Shown: positions 29,001-42,180 of the stretch, one piece after another
How positions within the stretch are numbered: position 1 is the first letter of the stretch
Layout of the letters: each line of letters begins with the position of its first letter
Source of the DNA: Spirodela intermedia
Lineage: Eukaryota; Streptophyta; Magnoliopsida; Alismatales; Araceae
DNA length: 64,000 bases
Reading direction: 5' to 3'
Assembly: GCA_902729315.2 (NCBI GenBank)
Contig: LR746269.1
Location: forward strand, 2,464,501-2,528,500
Notes under the pieces: generated by a model
Told to the model about the DNA's origin: nothing
Database searches by the model: none
Seen by the model: only the letters and a program-made list of their open reading frames with translations
Program-made: the position numbers and the translations under genes

Positions 29001-30363
29001 GAGGGTCAATTACCTAAATGTAATTAATATTCGTCACATAGCGCGATTTTGGGCAAGGACAATATTTGCTTCTTGGTTGGACTCTTTCATGGCCTCTTGA
29101 GCAGTGATTTTTTTTGTTATTTTCCCTCCAGACCTGAAAATAACCATGCTCCAAAGCTATTTTCTAGTTTTTTTGCCAAATATGTTTCCATATCGCCCTT
29201 CCTTTGATCCGAAAGGATCTGCTAAGGAGAAAATGCTCAATGTATGCCGCTTAGATTTTGATATGGCTGTTTTTTCTTTGTTCCTCAGCATTGAGTTTAT
29301 GAAAGAAAGTATAATATAAATAATTATCATTCCTTTCATGTAAGCATCTAATAGTGAAATTACTATGGTGCCTTCGCATCTTGCCCCCTATGAAGAAGAG
29401 GTAGAAGTTATCTTTCCCACCATAAATTTCTTCCAATTTTTTTTGTCATTCGAGGATGTCATCCTACTAAATTGGACCTGCTCTGCTGTTATCAGACATC
29501 AAAATCCTACAAACTAAGAAATTTCCTCAAACTTCAGTGTAGTTGCTTTTTGTGAGCATAACGCACATTGACACGCACAAATAAGTTTTCTTCAGAATCT
29601 TGTGACATAGATGATCCAAGTCGAACTTACTGATAGTAAATTGTCATGGCATTTGAAGGACAATGGCCTTGTGCCGATAGTGGAACCAGAAATCCTTCTC
29701 GACGGAGACCACCCCATCGAGAGGACTCTGGAGGTGGCTGAAGCTGTGTGGGCTGAGGTGTTCTACTACCTGGCCGAAAACAACGTGATGTTCGAGGGCA
29801 TCCTTCTCAAGCCCAGCATGGTCACCCCCGGCGCCGAGCATGAGAAGAGGGCCACCCCAGAGACGATCGCCAAGCACACCCTCGCCATGCTGCAGAGGAG
29901 AGTGCCCCCTGCCGTCCCCGGGATCATGGTACCTCCTACCAACTATCTCACCTTAACTCTTTCTATGATCTATGGATTTGATTTTGGCTAGACATAGCTG
30001 ACGGACCCTGGTGGATAATAATGGAAGCATTATCCGTATGATCTATGGAAAATAACGGGGATAAATGACCCATGGTGGGTGCAGTTCTTGTCAGGTGGGC
30101 AGTCAGAGATGGAGGCGACATTGAACCTGAATGCGATGAATCAATCTCACAACCCATGGCACGTCTCATTCTCCTACGCTCGGGCCCTCCAGAACACGGT
30201 CTTGAAGACGTGGAAGGGACGGCCAGAGAACGTTGAGGCGGCACAGAAGGCTCTTCTGGCACGGGCCAAGGCCAATTCTCTCGCTCAGCTTGGCCGCTAC
30301 TCAGCGGAGGGTGAGAGTGATGACGCACAGAAAGGGATGTTCGTCAAAGGCTACACCTACTGA
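26051..30363 (+). CDS. FBA: Fructose-bisphosphate aldolase, class I, chloroplastic
   Basis: Six exons: 26051-26200, 27195-27464, 27575-27684, 27818-27908, 29659-29928, 30085-30363, giving 389 residues. The enzyme cleaves or forms fructose-1,6-bisphosphate from triose phosphates and acts in the Calvin cycle in the stroma. Residues 1 to about 40 are Ser/Arg/Val-rich with few acidic residues, a plausible plastid transit peptide. The mature part begins near [12 protein letters not shown]. Family signatures: [38 protein letters not shown], and the Schiff-base lysine Lys258 in [13 protein letters not shown]. The chain ends in KGYTY, whose last Tyr is needed for activity in class I aldolases. The ATG follows a GA run and is the first in frame. 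Intron 4 (1.75 kb) is the longest and holds a GC-rich island. The gene is tail-to-tail with ORC4. Confidence 0.97.
28175..28242. repeat. Nested inverted repeats in aldolase intron 4
   Basis: GTGGGGTT (28175-28182) pairs with AACCCCAC (28204-28211), and GCTTCCCTGACC (28183-28194) pairs with GGTCAGGAAGC (28232-28242) with one bulge. The two stems interlock (pseudoknot-like order), so they could not both form as simple hairpins. Confidence 0.6.
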
Positions 30364-31292
30364 AGGAGTTTTGTCGGCGTTTCGGTTGCCATAAAGGAGA
30401 ATAAACCTGAGAGCTTCTTTTTGTTCGTCGAGAAGGGTCTCACCAAAATAAGGAAAATTTTCAGAACTATGTATCAACCCATGCTCGTAAACTCTTTCAT
30501 GGTCTGTTGAGTGAATGCAGTCTAGCATTATTGAGGGATTTCTGCTGTGAACTCCTGACTCAGGTTGCCCATCTGGTCAGAAAGTTATTGGCAAGACTGA
30601 TTTCTACAGTTCACGAACTAAAACTCTTCTTCAGCCCTTCAAGGAGGTGTTTTCTATGAAAGGAGACTGCAAAGGTCAAACCGGCATGCATGCTTAGATG
30701 GGTAGTATTTTCACGAGGCAATTTCCATTTCCATATGTTGGAGGCTTTCCTTCTCAAAAGAAACCAAGCTTCAAAAGGTGATACTAACACGGTCATCAAG
30801 GGTTCGCTTTTTCTGTAAATGCATGAGTTATCACCAGGCAACATGAGAAACCATTGCCTGGTCAAAACCCCTATCTCACTGGCAACATGATGACGTGTAT
30901 GTTCTCCAAAGTTTTTAAAAATACAGTGCTAATAATGCATGCAAGTGCCGTGAAAAAGGTTTTGGCAAGTACAGTAAAAATAAATAAATGACAAGAACAA
31001 AACTGTAACCTGCAAAACTTTCCAATCATTCAAGGCATGTCATCGCAAGCACCACAGCAGCCCCTGCATTGGCGAGAATGCTGATTAAAAAATAAAAATA
31101 AAAAACTCTACGAAATGCACAAAGGCTTGCTGTTCAATGCAGTTGTCATTTCCAGAATAATTCATAGACGGAGAGGAGAGATCAAAGATGTTTGGCACAG
31201 AAATGAGGATCAAACATTCCGCTTTGGGCTTACCAGTGATCAAATGGAGAATGGGGATGATCATCCAGTTCACTCTGCCCATTACTGTGGCC
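30364..31292. other. Convergent 3' regions of FBA and ORC4
   Basis: The 3' ends of the two convergent genes face each other across about 0.9 kb. I see no gene in it. The untranslated ends of both transcripts presumably lie here, and may overlap. Confidence 0.55.
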
Positions 31293-34200
31293 TCACTTAT
31301 ACGTCTCGTGGTTCAACAATTTCTGTAGTATAACCTGCCATGGGCAATCGAAATGAGCATCGTAGAATATGAACAAACAAACAACTCCCGGCCCCCCCCA
31401 AAACCCATGGGCCAACTTCGCTAGCTTTGATCCTTGTGGAGTTCACAGAGAGTGCCATGGAGCATAACATAATATGACAACACCCAACCAACTTACAGGA
31501 CATGAAGGATACGATTTCAGCCCTTGATGGAGTTCATGAGGTGAGACCAGAAGTTTCACAGGTCGATATTCAATAGATAACCCCCCTCTTCGGGTGTCAG
31601 TAAAGCTAATTAATTCCCGTTCCAGTAGGTGCTCAAACGCCTGCATAACATTCGAGCATAACATTGGAAAGCTTTAGGAATATTACTTAAAATTCTCTTA
31701 AGATTCAAAGAGATGCGCACCCTTAAACAGGCATTGCCCCCCCGGCAGTCAGAAGACTTGTAGGCATCATGTATAGCCTTATATTCTGGTCACAAACGTG
31801 AACCAATCAATATCTGCTATCCAAGATTATGTAAAAAAAATAAAATATGAATGAAGAATTAATATCGCAATTATCTCACCTTTCATTATTGAATTGAAAT
31901 TGTACGAGTTCTGTTCCTTGACTTCAAGTCTATGCATGCACACCAGAAGATAGAGCTCCAAAATGGACGCATCTGGTCGTAACACAATAGTTTAGCCAGA
32001 AGATTAAAAGAAATAGAGACATTATCCGATTGGACCCAGACAAGTTAATTAAAGGGAGCTTGTTGTGCCAATCAGCTCACTTATTGTTAAGAGAGAAATA
32101 TTAAAAAAAATCCTTCATTCCAAACTTTCTCGATTACCATACTCATCAGGCCAAGGTGGACACTGGTGAGTGTACAAGATTTTTTATGTTTACTTGCATG
32201 TATTTTCATCCAAAGTCCCATGTATATCTGCCGCAATCAGTTTAATATGGTTAACTAAATGATGATACAATACCAGAGCCACTATATGGAAGCAAATACT
32301 CTTAAAGGGATCATTGATAAACTGACGACCTATGACACAAAAGCCAGTTATGAGGACGATAGGAGCAGGCTGGAGAAAACATTTCGGGGTAAATAACACC
32401 AACAAAACCAATTTTACCATTTAAACCTGCTCAATGAGATGGATGATTTACTTAATTCAGTTTATTTTCTTTTTCTCGCTGAATTCAAGTCAGAGAAAAC
32501 AAAAGAGGATTCTATAACTCAATCTATAAGCGACTCAAAGATGTCGACTATTCATTTTCAACACAAAAGCGGAAACATGCCGATCATTCTGTTTCAGTAG
32601 CTTCACATTCCACATACAGAAGTAATTTTCAAGTGATGATTTCAATCCTTCACGGGTTCCTACAGTATAAATTTTAAACTATAACAAACCACTCCTTCAC
32701 ACATATGAGGTAAAAGATGGAATCAAAAGGAAACTGAAAGATGAGTGAAACAGAACATTAAATGAGCTAAATGCTTTATCATTAGAAAAGTTGGTAACAT
32801 GGTGAAGAGTTAGATAAATTAGGCGTACGAATTTAAGCGTTTCTCCTCATGTGACAAAAACATAAGAATATTAAGATCATATTATGATCTTATCAAATGA
32901 CTGGTCAAGAGAGATTATAGGGAAAGGGCATGTTAACTTGACTTGGCTTGTTTCCGAGATTCGATTCCTGAACAAAAAATTAGGATTGACGAAGTCAAAA
33001 AAAAAATTCGGAGAGATTATAGTAATTTAACATAAATTTATTTGCAAGAATAATTTTGTCAGTTCAAGACAAGTCGAGTCACATCCCTTTCACCATGTCC
33101 TGACTTAGGTTTCTAACTCTACAAGTTCTAGAATGCCAGCTGCTCAGCCGACCTTGCTAGTAAATTAACAGCATATAATAAACTCCAAGAAAGAGTTTCC
33201 AAATAACAAGCAATGAAAATGACATGAACAACTATAAGGTAAGATTATCAATTGGTGGAAGGAAGAAGACCATTAATGAACATCGAGAATCCAGAAAGAT
33301 ATTACAAACCTTAACATAAATGTAGTATGTGATTGGGTGGATGGATAAAAAGAAAAGAATCATCTTCCTGGTCAAATGGGTCGGCGTAATGAACTGACAG
33401 AAGAAATACGTGCTCTCCAAGCAGGTATATTATACCTTAATGGTGCAACTGCCACATTTATTCATGCTCTAGATTAAACAAAACATGATGAAGAATGTAT
33501 TTACCAAGTTAAATATAACTTCAACGAAAACAAATCTTCCTGAAATTCAGGAGTGGAATAGTCTAACCTAACAAAGAATCTCATATATGAAAATTCAAGC
33601 TGAGACCTACTTCGAATATTTTCCATCTTTGGATGCCTGTGGATTGACAAACTCGCAGTCTTGAAGTTATCCAGTGACAAAAGTCCTGATTCCAGATCCA
33701 ATGAAGATACAACCCGAAATCTGATGATAATAGATTAATTTTCAAGGCTTCAATACAAAAAGATAAAAGATTAAATTAGTATTTGAGTCTGAAATCCCCA
33801 TAATTAAAGCTTACAAAAACCGCAGGAGATTGCTGATGCTGCCATCTACATTAGACACTGAACCAAGTACATCTTTGAACTTTTTGTCAACGAAAATTTT
33901 CTGTGGAATGCTAAGGGAACAGTTGAAGAAGCTAGCACAATCAGCACGTAATATATTAGAAGAGAGAATGTAAAATGCTTGTCAAACATTTCCGAATTTA
34001 ATCTTAATTGTCAGAGGATGATGAAACACTGGACAGGATTTCCCATTATGATCATCCAAACTCTCAATTGCCGAAGAAAAGCAAAACATTTTAACAGTTA
34101 AAAGACATTTCTTTTCAAGATAGCTTTTTTTGTCCCCAGTATCAAACATAATCACATATTTCATGATCAGAAGTGATTCTCTGAGGATGTTCAAAGAAGC

Positions 34201-37200
34201 TAAACTGACAAAGGAAACTATTTTCAGCACATTTCAACAGAAAAACACAAAAATTGACAATTGACGATTTTGGCAGTCATGATCTAACAATTTCCAAAAC
34301 ATAATCTATAATTTAAATAGATTAGTTTGATAGCGAGAACGATGGCATGCTCCCACTAGCTTGAAGAAAGAAATTGAGAACATGTGACAGGGATATTTGA
34401 CACGAGCTTTCTAAAAGAAATGGAGCTTGACCAAATGTCGGACACATCACTACGTCCCCTGCTTCAAAAGATCATAAAATGTCTCAATTTTCAAAGGCAC
34501 AAAAATATAGAGCGACAAGGATACACCAAGTTTCGAATTGAATTCCGTGACGAAATCACATGGGGAGCTGAAGTCTGCAGGTAAATATAATATACGCTCT
34601 ACCAATCTGCGAAATCAACGGCAGAAACACACAATAAGTATCAAATGCATAGTCCTCAACAACTACATCTTCAAGAAAATTTTATACAGTTTTAGATAGC
34701 AGGTAGGAGCGAGATAGCATCCAAAACAACATTTTTTGGGGTTACAAAGGAGACCACCGACATCTATCTGCGGGATGTGAGACCACCGACACTTTTTTCC
34801 ATTGAAAGATCTATTCCTAAAAGTCCGTAATCAAGTCAGTGTTTAGCCAAATATTACTGAACTGATGGAGGGAAGAAGCATAATTCTACTAGAGTTTCAG
34901 AAAAGAGAAAGCCACGGCCGAAACGGTAATATTGCATGTTTTCAGACAGTCAATAGCGATGCGTGAAAGATACAGGAGATGACCTTCAAGCATTCCCGTT
35001 AAAATTAACCAAGATAGAAATAGGAATATCATTCTTTCTCTTTTTCAGATACGATCCTCTTAGATGAGGGGATAAAAAATGTGGTTTTTTCTATCTTTCT
35101 GTTATTTTCTGCGGCATCTTTCTTCTCACTTTGTTTTGTTTTTCGTTAACCCTACTTTCTGTTCCTTTGTAATAGTGGTATGAATCACCAACTAGAAAAA
35201 CATTACAGATGAGAACAAACCATACCTCTGTAGATCTTCCACCGAGGGAGGAACAAACAAAAGTTTCCTATGCGAGAAACGCGACCTTACTCTTTTTTCT
35301 AAAAGTTGGTCAGCATCCTAAAAAAACATTTTACATGTAAGAGGAATAACAGTGATACAAATGAAATACTGACTAGAAAGAAAGTATATTCATATCTCAA
35401 TTTTCAAGCAGAATTCATGACACGTGCGTATGGATTAAAGCTTCAAAAAAAATAATAACATTCACCATGCCAACATATCTATAGATATACTTTCATGTAC
35501 AGGCAGTTCTACACCTGGTACAGAGCCACGAGTAATCAATCATACAACATCAAAACGAAAACGTAAGATTTATGAGTTTTCAGAATTTCCAAGCTAAATG
35601 GTCAAATTTGTTTATATGTAATAATTGGTTCTCCTTTAAACGTGGGTTTAAGTTCACGTATATGCCTGCCAACGGTGAAAAAAATAAACCGTGACACAGC
35701 AGACTTTGAAGAGCGTTGAAGCCAAGAAGTAACTTCCAGGTAAATCTGTTCATTTTTTATGCTGTCAACCTTTTATGATTGTCAAAACGACATCATTAAT
35801 ATGATCAGAGAAACACAACACAGTCCACCTATCAGCATGAATTAAGGTTACTAGCTGTGGAACAGTTCTGGTGACATCTAGCATGCATAGGTGTCAAACT
35901 TACCATACGTACTACAGCTCGTAATGGAGCTTTCCTTTCCCATTTGTGACGAAAATCAGATATGATCTTGGCAGAAACTTCTCGGTTTCACACCAGATTG
36001 TATTGGCAATCCAAATCTGCCCTTCATATGTATGGCCGATAGCTTCTACACATCAGATTGTATTGGTTCCTTCATTGTTTTTAGAATGCCAGGACTTTAG
36101 GTGCGTAGTCCCTCCCTCTCATATTTGTTGATCCCTCTTACACAGTTCATGACAAGTCTTAGCATAAACTCAAGTAAGCGACTACCATTAGCATTACATT
36201 TCCAAGAATTATAATCCAGTGTACGGACTTTTTTACCTAGTTCGGACTTGATTGCTAAATGATACGTTAGTTTTTGAGAGAAGTATCTCAAGGAAGCAGA
36301 AAATTCATCTGCAGAATTGTTCCTGGCTACATGTGGCTAGGTCACGTATAGCATTAGTTACCTGTAAGTCCCATTTTGATGCCTAAGAAACTCTCTGCTC
36401 TAGGATAACAGGACGTTTCTCCCTCACCTTGTGAACTCATCAACCTAGTAAAGGTCTAATGACTTAGAAAACTACCCAGAAAATGCATGTAAACCCTTTC
36501 AGGTAACGGCAGAGAAGAATATTTCATCCCTCCTCAGAAACACTATGGGATATTTAATCTGGGATCCAAGGATAGATACTGGTACCTACGTGAGGCAGCA
36601 CCCCTTCCTGACTGATGAACACCCAAAATTGGCATGTGAACTGTTTAAAACTTGTTTGGGCTGGAGTTTCTGATCAGATGGTTGGGCTGATAATAACCAT
36701 CGTGCCAGCATCCCGAACAGACTTAATAAGGCACATTTCGAAGAGGTTAGGCAAATAAATATGAAGAGCTAACAAATAAATATGATTAGTTCGATAACCT
36801 TTTAAACATAATAGACTAACAGATCCAGTGCAATAGATGCTGTTTAACGCCAAAAGAGGGTAAATAATATCAGTACGTTTGGCACTCAAACAACCCTAGT
36901 GCTCATCTTTCCCTGATTTGAGACGTGTGGGAACTACTTCAACATCACAACATTATCTCCAATGCAGTTAAGTAAAAGATCAGATGTTCTCTAAACGTAA
37001 AAAACTCATTTTCTATCAAAAAGAAAGAATCTCTTCCTAATATTAAACAAGAATATAATGAAAGGTGCATAAAGAGACTAGCGTTCCAGTTTTAAAAGGG
37101 AAAACACAGACGAAGCAGTCATAAATTTTTAAAGCCCTGACACATATAAGGCATCAGCTGCCACAGTAAACCAGACGAATCCCCAAATACTCCAATGAAT

Positions 37201-38849
37201 ACAACTTTTCTATGATTTTTACTCCCCGAGTGCTATCTGGCCTGCAAACAAGCTAACTCAATACATTATCATTCCAAAGACAAGTGTTCCAAAAGTAGGC
37301 ATTGTCATTCAGCAGATCGGCGTGAACAGAAGATTCCAAATTCCTTCCACAGCACGTTAAATAGAATCAATCGCAACATCTTCTTCACATGGAAAATTCA
37401 AGAGAAGCAAGAATGTACAGGTGAGAAGCTCCATACCAAGCGACAGCTGACACCAATAACAACAGACTGCGAAACTAGAGATTGCATCGCATCAAGCAAG
37501 CCATAGAGAAGACGCTGCTTTCCCTATAATTATTTAAAAAATAAATATCTTTCAGTAAATAAAATAAAATAATTATATAAGAAATAGTAACACAAAACAT
37601 TCTCCATACAAAGGGACCTGTGTAAAGAGGTCAAATTCGTCCAATACAAAGATGACCGTTTTGTGAGCTAAACCGCACTCTCTGTAGGATAAAGTTCAAG
37701 AAATAGAAGAGTTTAGAATTAAAAAATTAGTCATTTGAGTGCAAATTTCTCTACCCAAATCAAATGAGAGAAAATGTAAAAAAAAATCAAGATCTAATAT
37801 ACATTAATTTACAATTTTTCACATACCGTAACATATCTATCAGGAACCTAGAGTTGTCATCCGACGAAGCCTACACAGAAATGAAAAGCATTTGGAACCA
37901 CAAAACCTTGAACATTTATGAGATTTCATCCTAAAATTAAACGAACTTGAATAACAAACTAACAAGCATATGAGAGCATACGATTTTTGAGAACAACAAA
38001 CCATGCTCCAAACATAATTGTCGTGCAATTTCCTGCACAACATAACTAAATTATCAACCCAGAGTCAAACAAAAGCAAGGAACATCATCTCTCTATGAAT
38101 CAGTACTTCTACAATAACACGTCCTGGGAAGGCGACACCTTTCATTTTACAATTAAACCGAAGAAAAAGGGGAACTTTTTTTTCAAAGAAACTAACCTTC
38201 ATGCCGTAGTTATCATCGCCGTGCAATAACCCATTCAGTCTCACCTAAGATCATCCCGATTATAAAATAGTTAGAAGTTGAACTGAAAGCTTTCTAATGC
38301 ACAAAATGAAGGATAGCAAGCAAAGCCAAGGGAGAAAGTGAGATTTGTACAGAAGCCAGACCACAGAGATCATATCCTGATATTCCCCCCTCAGATCTTC
38401 AAGAACAAGCTCCAGCACCTTCAATCCAAAAATGAGAGACATCAACCAAATGACCAAACAATAGGGATTATCAGTTAAAGAAACTCTTGAGGAAAGGTCG
38501 CCGTACAGCATTCTTTCCGGATCCACGGGGCCCAAGTATTAGGACGGAGTTGTTGCAGGCCTCAGTGATGGAGTTAGAAATCAGGAACTTCAACTTGCTG
38601 AGATCAACAGAGATAAGAAGCCATCAAAATGGCTCTTCCTTTTGTTGATTGTTAGGGAAAACCACCGAGACATGAAAGGAAAAATAAAAATATACGAGAT
38701 ACAAGCACGAAAACGGATGAAAACATGACAAACCTGTAGTTACCGTCCGGAGAGGATCTAAGAGGGGCGAAGATAAATGCGCTGTCGCAGAGCCTGCGCC
38801 GGAGTAGGACGGAGGCTTCCGCCGCCGCCGCCGCCTTCTTCTCGACCAT
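31293..38849 (-). CDS. ORC4: Origin recognition complex subunit 4
   Basis: Sixteen exons on the minus strand: 38849-38734, 38597-38507, 38418-38362, 38244-38197, 38032-37982, 37870-37827, 37681-37618, 37523-37437, 35317-35226, 34606-34525, 33900-33815, 33720-33611, 31972-31880, 31785-31721, 31640-31497, 31334-31293. All joints keep frame; total 1,272 nt, 423 residues, against about 417 in Arabidopsis. ORC4 is an AAA+ subunit of the six-part complex that marks replication origins in the nucleus. Walker A is GPRGSGKN (Lys67), Walker B VLDEFD (148-153), then VVIGVSCRL (sensor 1 region) and KRVRSRFSHRKL. The C-terminal winged-helix part includes FEHLLERELISF and YRPVKLLVS. The start MVEKKAAAA was chosen because the upstream in-frame ATGs have no family match. 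Intron 10 has U12-type signals. Two donors are weak (GTCTGG at 38361, GTTTGT at 38733). Confidence 0.95.
33901..34524 (-). other. U12-type (minor spliceosome) intron in ORC4
   Basis: On the minus strand the donor reads GGT|GTATCCTTG, an exact match to the U12 donor consensus, and the acceptor is CCACAG|AAAATT at 33901. A branch-site-like TTCCCTTAGC ends about 10 nt before the acceptor, close to the U12 branch consensus TTCCTTAAC and at the usual short distance. A competing GT two bases upstream breaks the frame; the U12 donor restores NSKLG|KIFVDKKF, which aligns with other ORC4 proteins without a gap. Confidence 0.87.
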
Positions 38850-39343
38850 CGTCGGCGACTCCACTCGCCCGTGCTGCTGGAGGACGGGCCGAAAATTGGC
38901 GGGAGAAACTGTCGAAGAGAAAAAAAGTAGACCGAAAATTTGACAGCGGTGGGCCCCACTCCTCGACTTATTGTTCAAAATAGTCTTACATAATATGATT
39001 TTAATGTTAAATAAAAATTTCAAATGTCTGGGCTCTTCCAGTAGGATCCGATCCATTACCGGTTCCAACTACCGGTGCATTCGAGCATGTCCCATTCCCG
39101 CGCTTTCCACTTCCACCACGTGGCAAAGAGAGGCGGCTGAACACTCTGGAAGGTTGCCGCCAATTCTTCTCTCGGAAGCTCCTAGAACCGCCGTCGCCCT
39201 TCTGCCATTAGGTATTTATACAGACGCTTGTTTGCCTTGGGGAGGCTGAAGGAAGGCATTTGGGAGAAGAGCAGCGTGCGAGCAGGTGGTTCCCCTTCTT
39301 TCGTGCTGTAGAGACGCGGCCGGGGCTGGACTCATCGTCGGAT
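38850..39343. promoter_or_regulatory. Shared ORC4/HSP90 bidirectional promoter
   Basis: Only 494 bp separate the ORC4 and HSP90 start codons, which diverge. On the HSP90 side there is a CCACGTGGC (G-box/ABRE-like, 39116-39124), a heat-shock element GAAgcTCCtaGAA (39175-39187; one mismatch to GAAnnTTCnnGAA), and TATTTATA at 39213-39220. Spacing from HSE to TATA to ATG suits heat-shock transcription toward HSP90. I see no TATA box for ORC4, as expected for a housekeeping gene. Confidence 0.75.
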
Positions 39344-42180
39344 ATGGCGGACGTGCAGATGGCTGGAGTGGAGAAGGAGACCTTTGCCTTCCAGGCGGAG
39401 ATTAACCAGCTCCTTAGCCTCATCATCAACACTTTCTACTCCAACAAGGAGATCTTCCTGCGGGAACTCATCAGCAACTCGTCGGATGTACGTCCCTCCT
39501 TATGTTCTTCTACTTGCAGTAATTCGTCCTCGTCTTAACGCCTCTGGTTTTCGTTCGATATTACATTGAGTCTGCTAATTCTTTTATGGTGGTTCTTTTC
39601 GGTTCTAATGACAGGCCTTGGACAAGATCAGGTTCGAGAGTTTGACGGATAAGAGCAAGCTTGATGCGCAGCCGGAACTCTTCATTCGCCTTGTCCCAGA
39701 CAAGGCAAATAGGACCCTCTCCGTTATCGACAGCGGCATCGGGATGACTAAAGCTGGTGAGTGATGGGTGTATCCTGCACTGTGGTTGCGTCTTTGAACA
39801 GGGACTCTGGTTTTTCCACTGTCATGTGTCTACATCCGGTTTGCATGCCTGGATGTGGCGCGATTGTGTTAAAGACCCGGTTGCATAGCTTGAGACTTTC
39901 TCATCCAGTCTGAGTCATTGGGTTCTTCGAAGAATGGGGCATCTCTCGTCAAGTGCGCTAGAATGTATACTCTCCTCTGTCAAGTTTTGCCACGAAAGTT
40001 GCGTAGAGTCTCAGGTATTCCGAAACTTTTCTATCAAAGTAGAGTACTCTTTTGTGGGATGCTAGTTACAGGGGGGGTTGGTGATATTCATCTTGCATTA
40101 TTAGAACTTTTTTTTTTTTGGAGAAGTTGTACCTTCTTTTGATCTGGGAGTATTATCAGTGTCTGTGAACTTGATTTGTGTTTTCGTCCGTCAATTCATG
40201 CATCTTTATTTGACATTCCCTTTTCGTTAACATTCCTTTTCAGACTTGGTGAACAATTTGGGAACTATTGCGAGATCTGGGACCAAGGAATTCATGGAAG
40301 CCCTGCAGGCGGGTGCTGATGTTAGTATGATCGGCCAGTTTGGCGTGGGTTTCTATTCAGCCTACTTGGTAGCGGAGAAGGTTATTGTCGCCACAAAGCA
40401 CAGTGACGATGAACAGTATATTTGGGAGTCTCAGGCTGGGGGTTCGTTCACTGTGACCCGGGATGTTAGTGGCGAGCCATTAGGCAGAGGGACGAAAATT
40501 ACCTTGTTCCTCAAGGATGACCAGGTAGACTTCTATTATAATCTAAATTTTGGTTTTTAACGGCCTCTGCCCTAGTACTCACCTGTTTGCTTATACACCT
40601 TGCCGATTCCCATGGGTCGTGCTTCTGTACAGGTCGAGTATCTAGAGGAAAGAAGAATCAAGGATCTCGTAAAGAAGCATTCAGAGTTCATCAGCTATCC
40701 CATCTACCTCTGGACTGAAAAAACTACTGAGAAGGAGATTAGTGACGATGAGGAAGAGGACTCTAAAAAGGAAGAGGAAGGAGACATTGAAGATGTCGAC
40801 GAGGACAAAGAGAAGAAATCGAAGACGAAGAAAGTAAAGGAGATCTCCCATGAATGGGTGCAGATAAACAAGCAGAAGCCCATCTGGCTCCGCAAGCCGG
40901 AGGAGATCACAAAGGAAGAGTACTCATCCTTCTATAAGAGCCTAACTAATGACTGGGAGGATCATCTTGCTGTCAAGCACTTTTCCGTAGAAGGGCAATT
41001 GGAGTTTAAGGCCATCCTTTTTGTCCCCAGGAGGGCCCCGTTTGATCTCTTCGACACGAGGAAGAAGATGAACAACATTAAACTCTACGTCAGGAGAGTC
41101 TTTATCATGGATAATTGCGAGGAGCTAATCCCAGAGTACCTTGGATTCGTCAAGGGAGTGGTGGATTCAGATGATCTGCCGCTCAACATTTCTCGCGAGA
41201 TGCTCCAGCAGAACAAGATCCTCAAGGTGATTAGGAAGAATCTCGTGAAGAAATGCATCGAGATGTTTTTCGAGATCGCAGAGAATAAGGATGACTACAA
41301 CAAATTCTACGAGGCCTTTTCCAAGAACATCAAACTGGGCATCCACGAGGACAGCCAGAACAGGGCGAAGCTGGCAGATCTCCTCCGGTACCACTCTACC
41401 AGAAGCGGCGACGAATTGACAAGTTTGAAGGACTATGTGACCAGGATGAAGGAGGGCCAGAAGGAGATATATTACATCACCGGCGAGAGCAAGAAAGCCG
41501 TTGAGAACTCCCCCTTCCTCGAGAGGCTGAAGAAGAGGGGCTACGAAGTTCTCTTCATGGTGGACGCCATAGATGAGTACGCCGTGGGACAACTGAAGGA
41601 GTACGACGGGAAGAAGCTCGTCTCGGCCACGAAGGAAGGCCTGAAGCTCGAGGACACCGAGGAGGAGAAAAAGAGAAAAGAGGAGAAGAAAACCGCCTTT
41701 GAGAGCCTATGCAAGGTCATAAAGGACATCTTGGGCGACAAGGTAGAGAAGGTGGTGGTCTCCGACAGGATAGTCGACTCCCCCTGCTGCCTGGTGACGG
41801 GAGAGTACGGCTGGACGGCAAACATGGAGAGGATTATGAAAGCGCAAGCCCTCAGGGACAGCAGCATGAGCTCCTACATGTCGAGCAAGAAGACAATGGA
41901 GATCAACCCTGACAACGGCATAATGGAGGAGCTGCGGAAGAGGGCCGAGGCGGACAAGAACGACAAGTCCGTGAAGGATCTGGTGCTTCTGCTGTACGAG
42001 ACCGCTCTACTGACGTCCGGATTCAGCCTGGACGATCCTAACACTTTCGCAGGCAGAATCCACAGAATGCTAAAGCTCGGTCTGAGCATTGAGGAGGAAG
42101 AAACCGTTGGCGACGACATCGAGATGCCGCCACTAGAGGAGAAAGACCAGGAAGACAGCAAGATGGAGGAAGTGGATTGA
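39344..42180 (+). CDS. HSP90: Cytosolic heat-shock protein 90
   Basis: Four exons: 39344-39487, 39615-39756, 40244-40524, 40633-42180, giving 704 residues, the normal size for cytosolic HSP90. It is an ATP-dependent dimeric chaperone for kinases, receptors and NLR proteins. The GHKL ATPase site is complete: Glu41 and Asn45 in [11 protein letters not shown], Asp87 in IDSGIGM, and [15 protein letters not shown] charged, acidic linker ([19 protein letters not shown]) follows the N domain. The C terminus is MEEVD, the docking site for TPR co-chaperones such as HOP, which places it in the cytosol and not in the ER, plastid or mitochondrion. Upstream in-frame codons from 39260 (MGEEQRAS) are leader; the start at MADVQMAG fits the family. 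The last exon is GC-rich at third positions. A heat-shock element precedes the gene. Confidence 0.98.
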
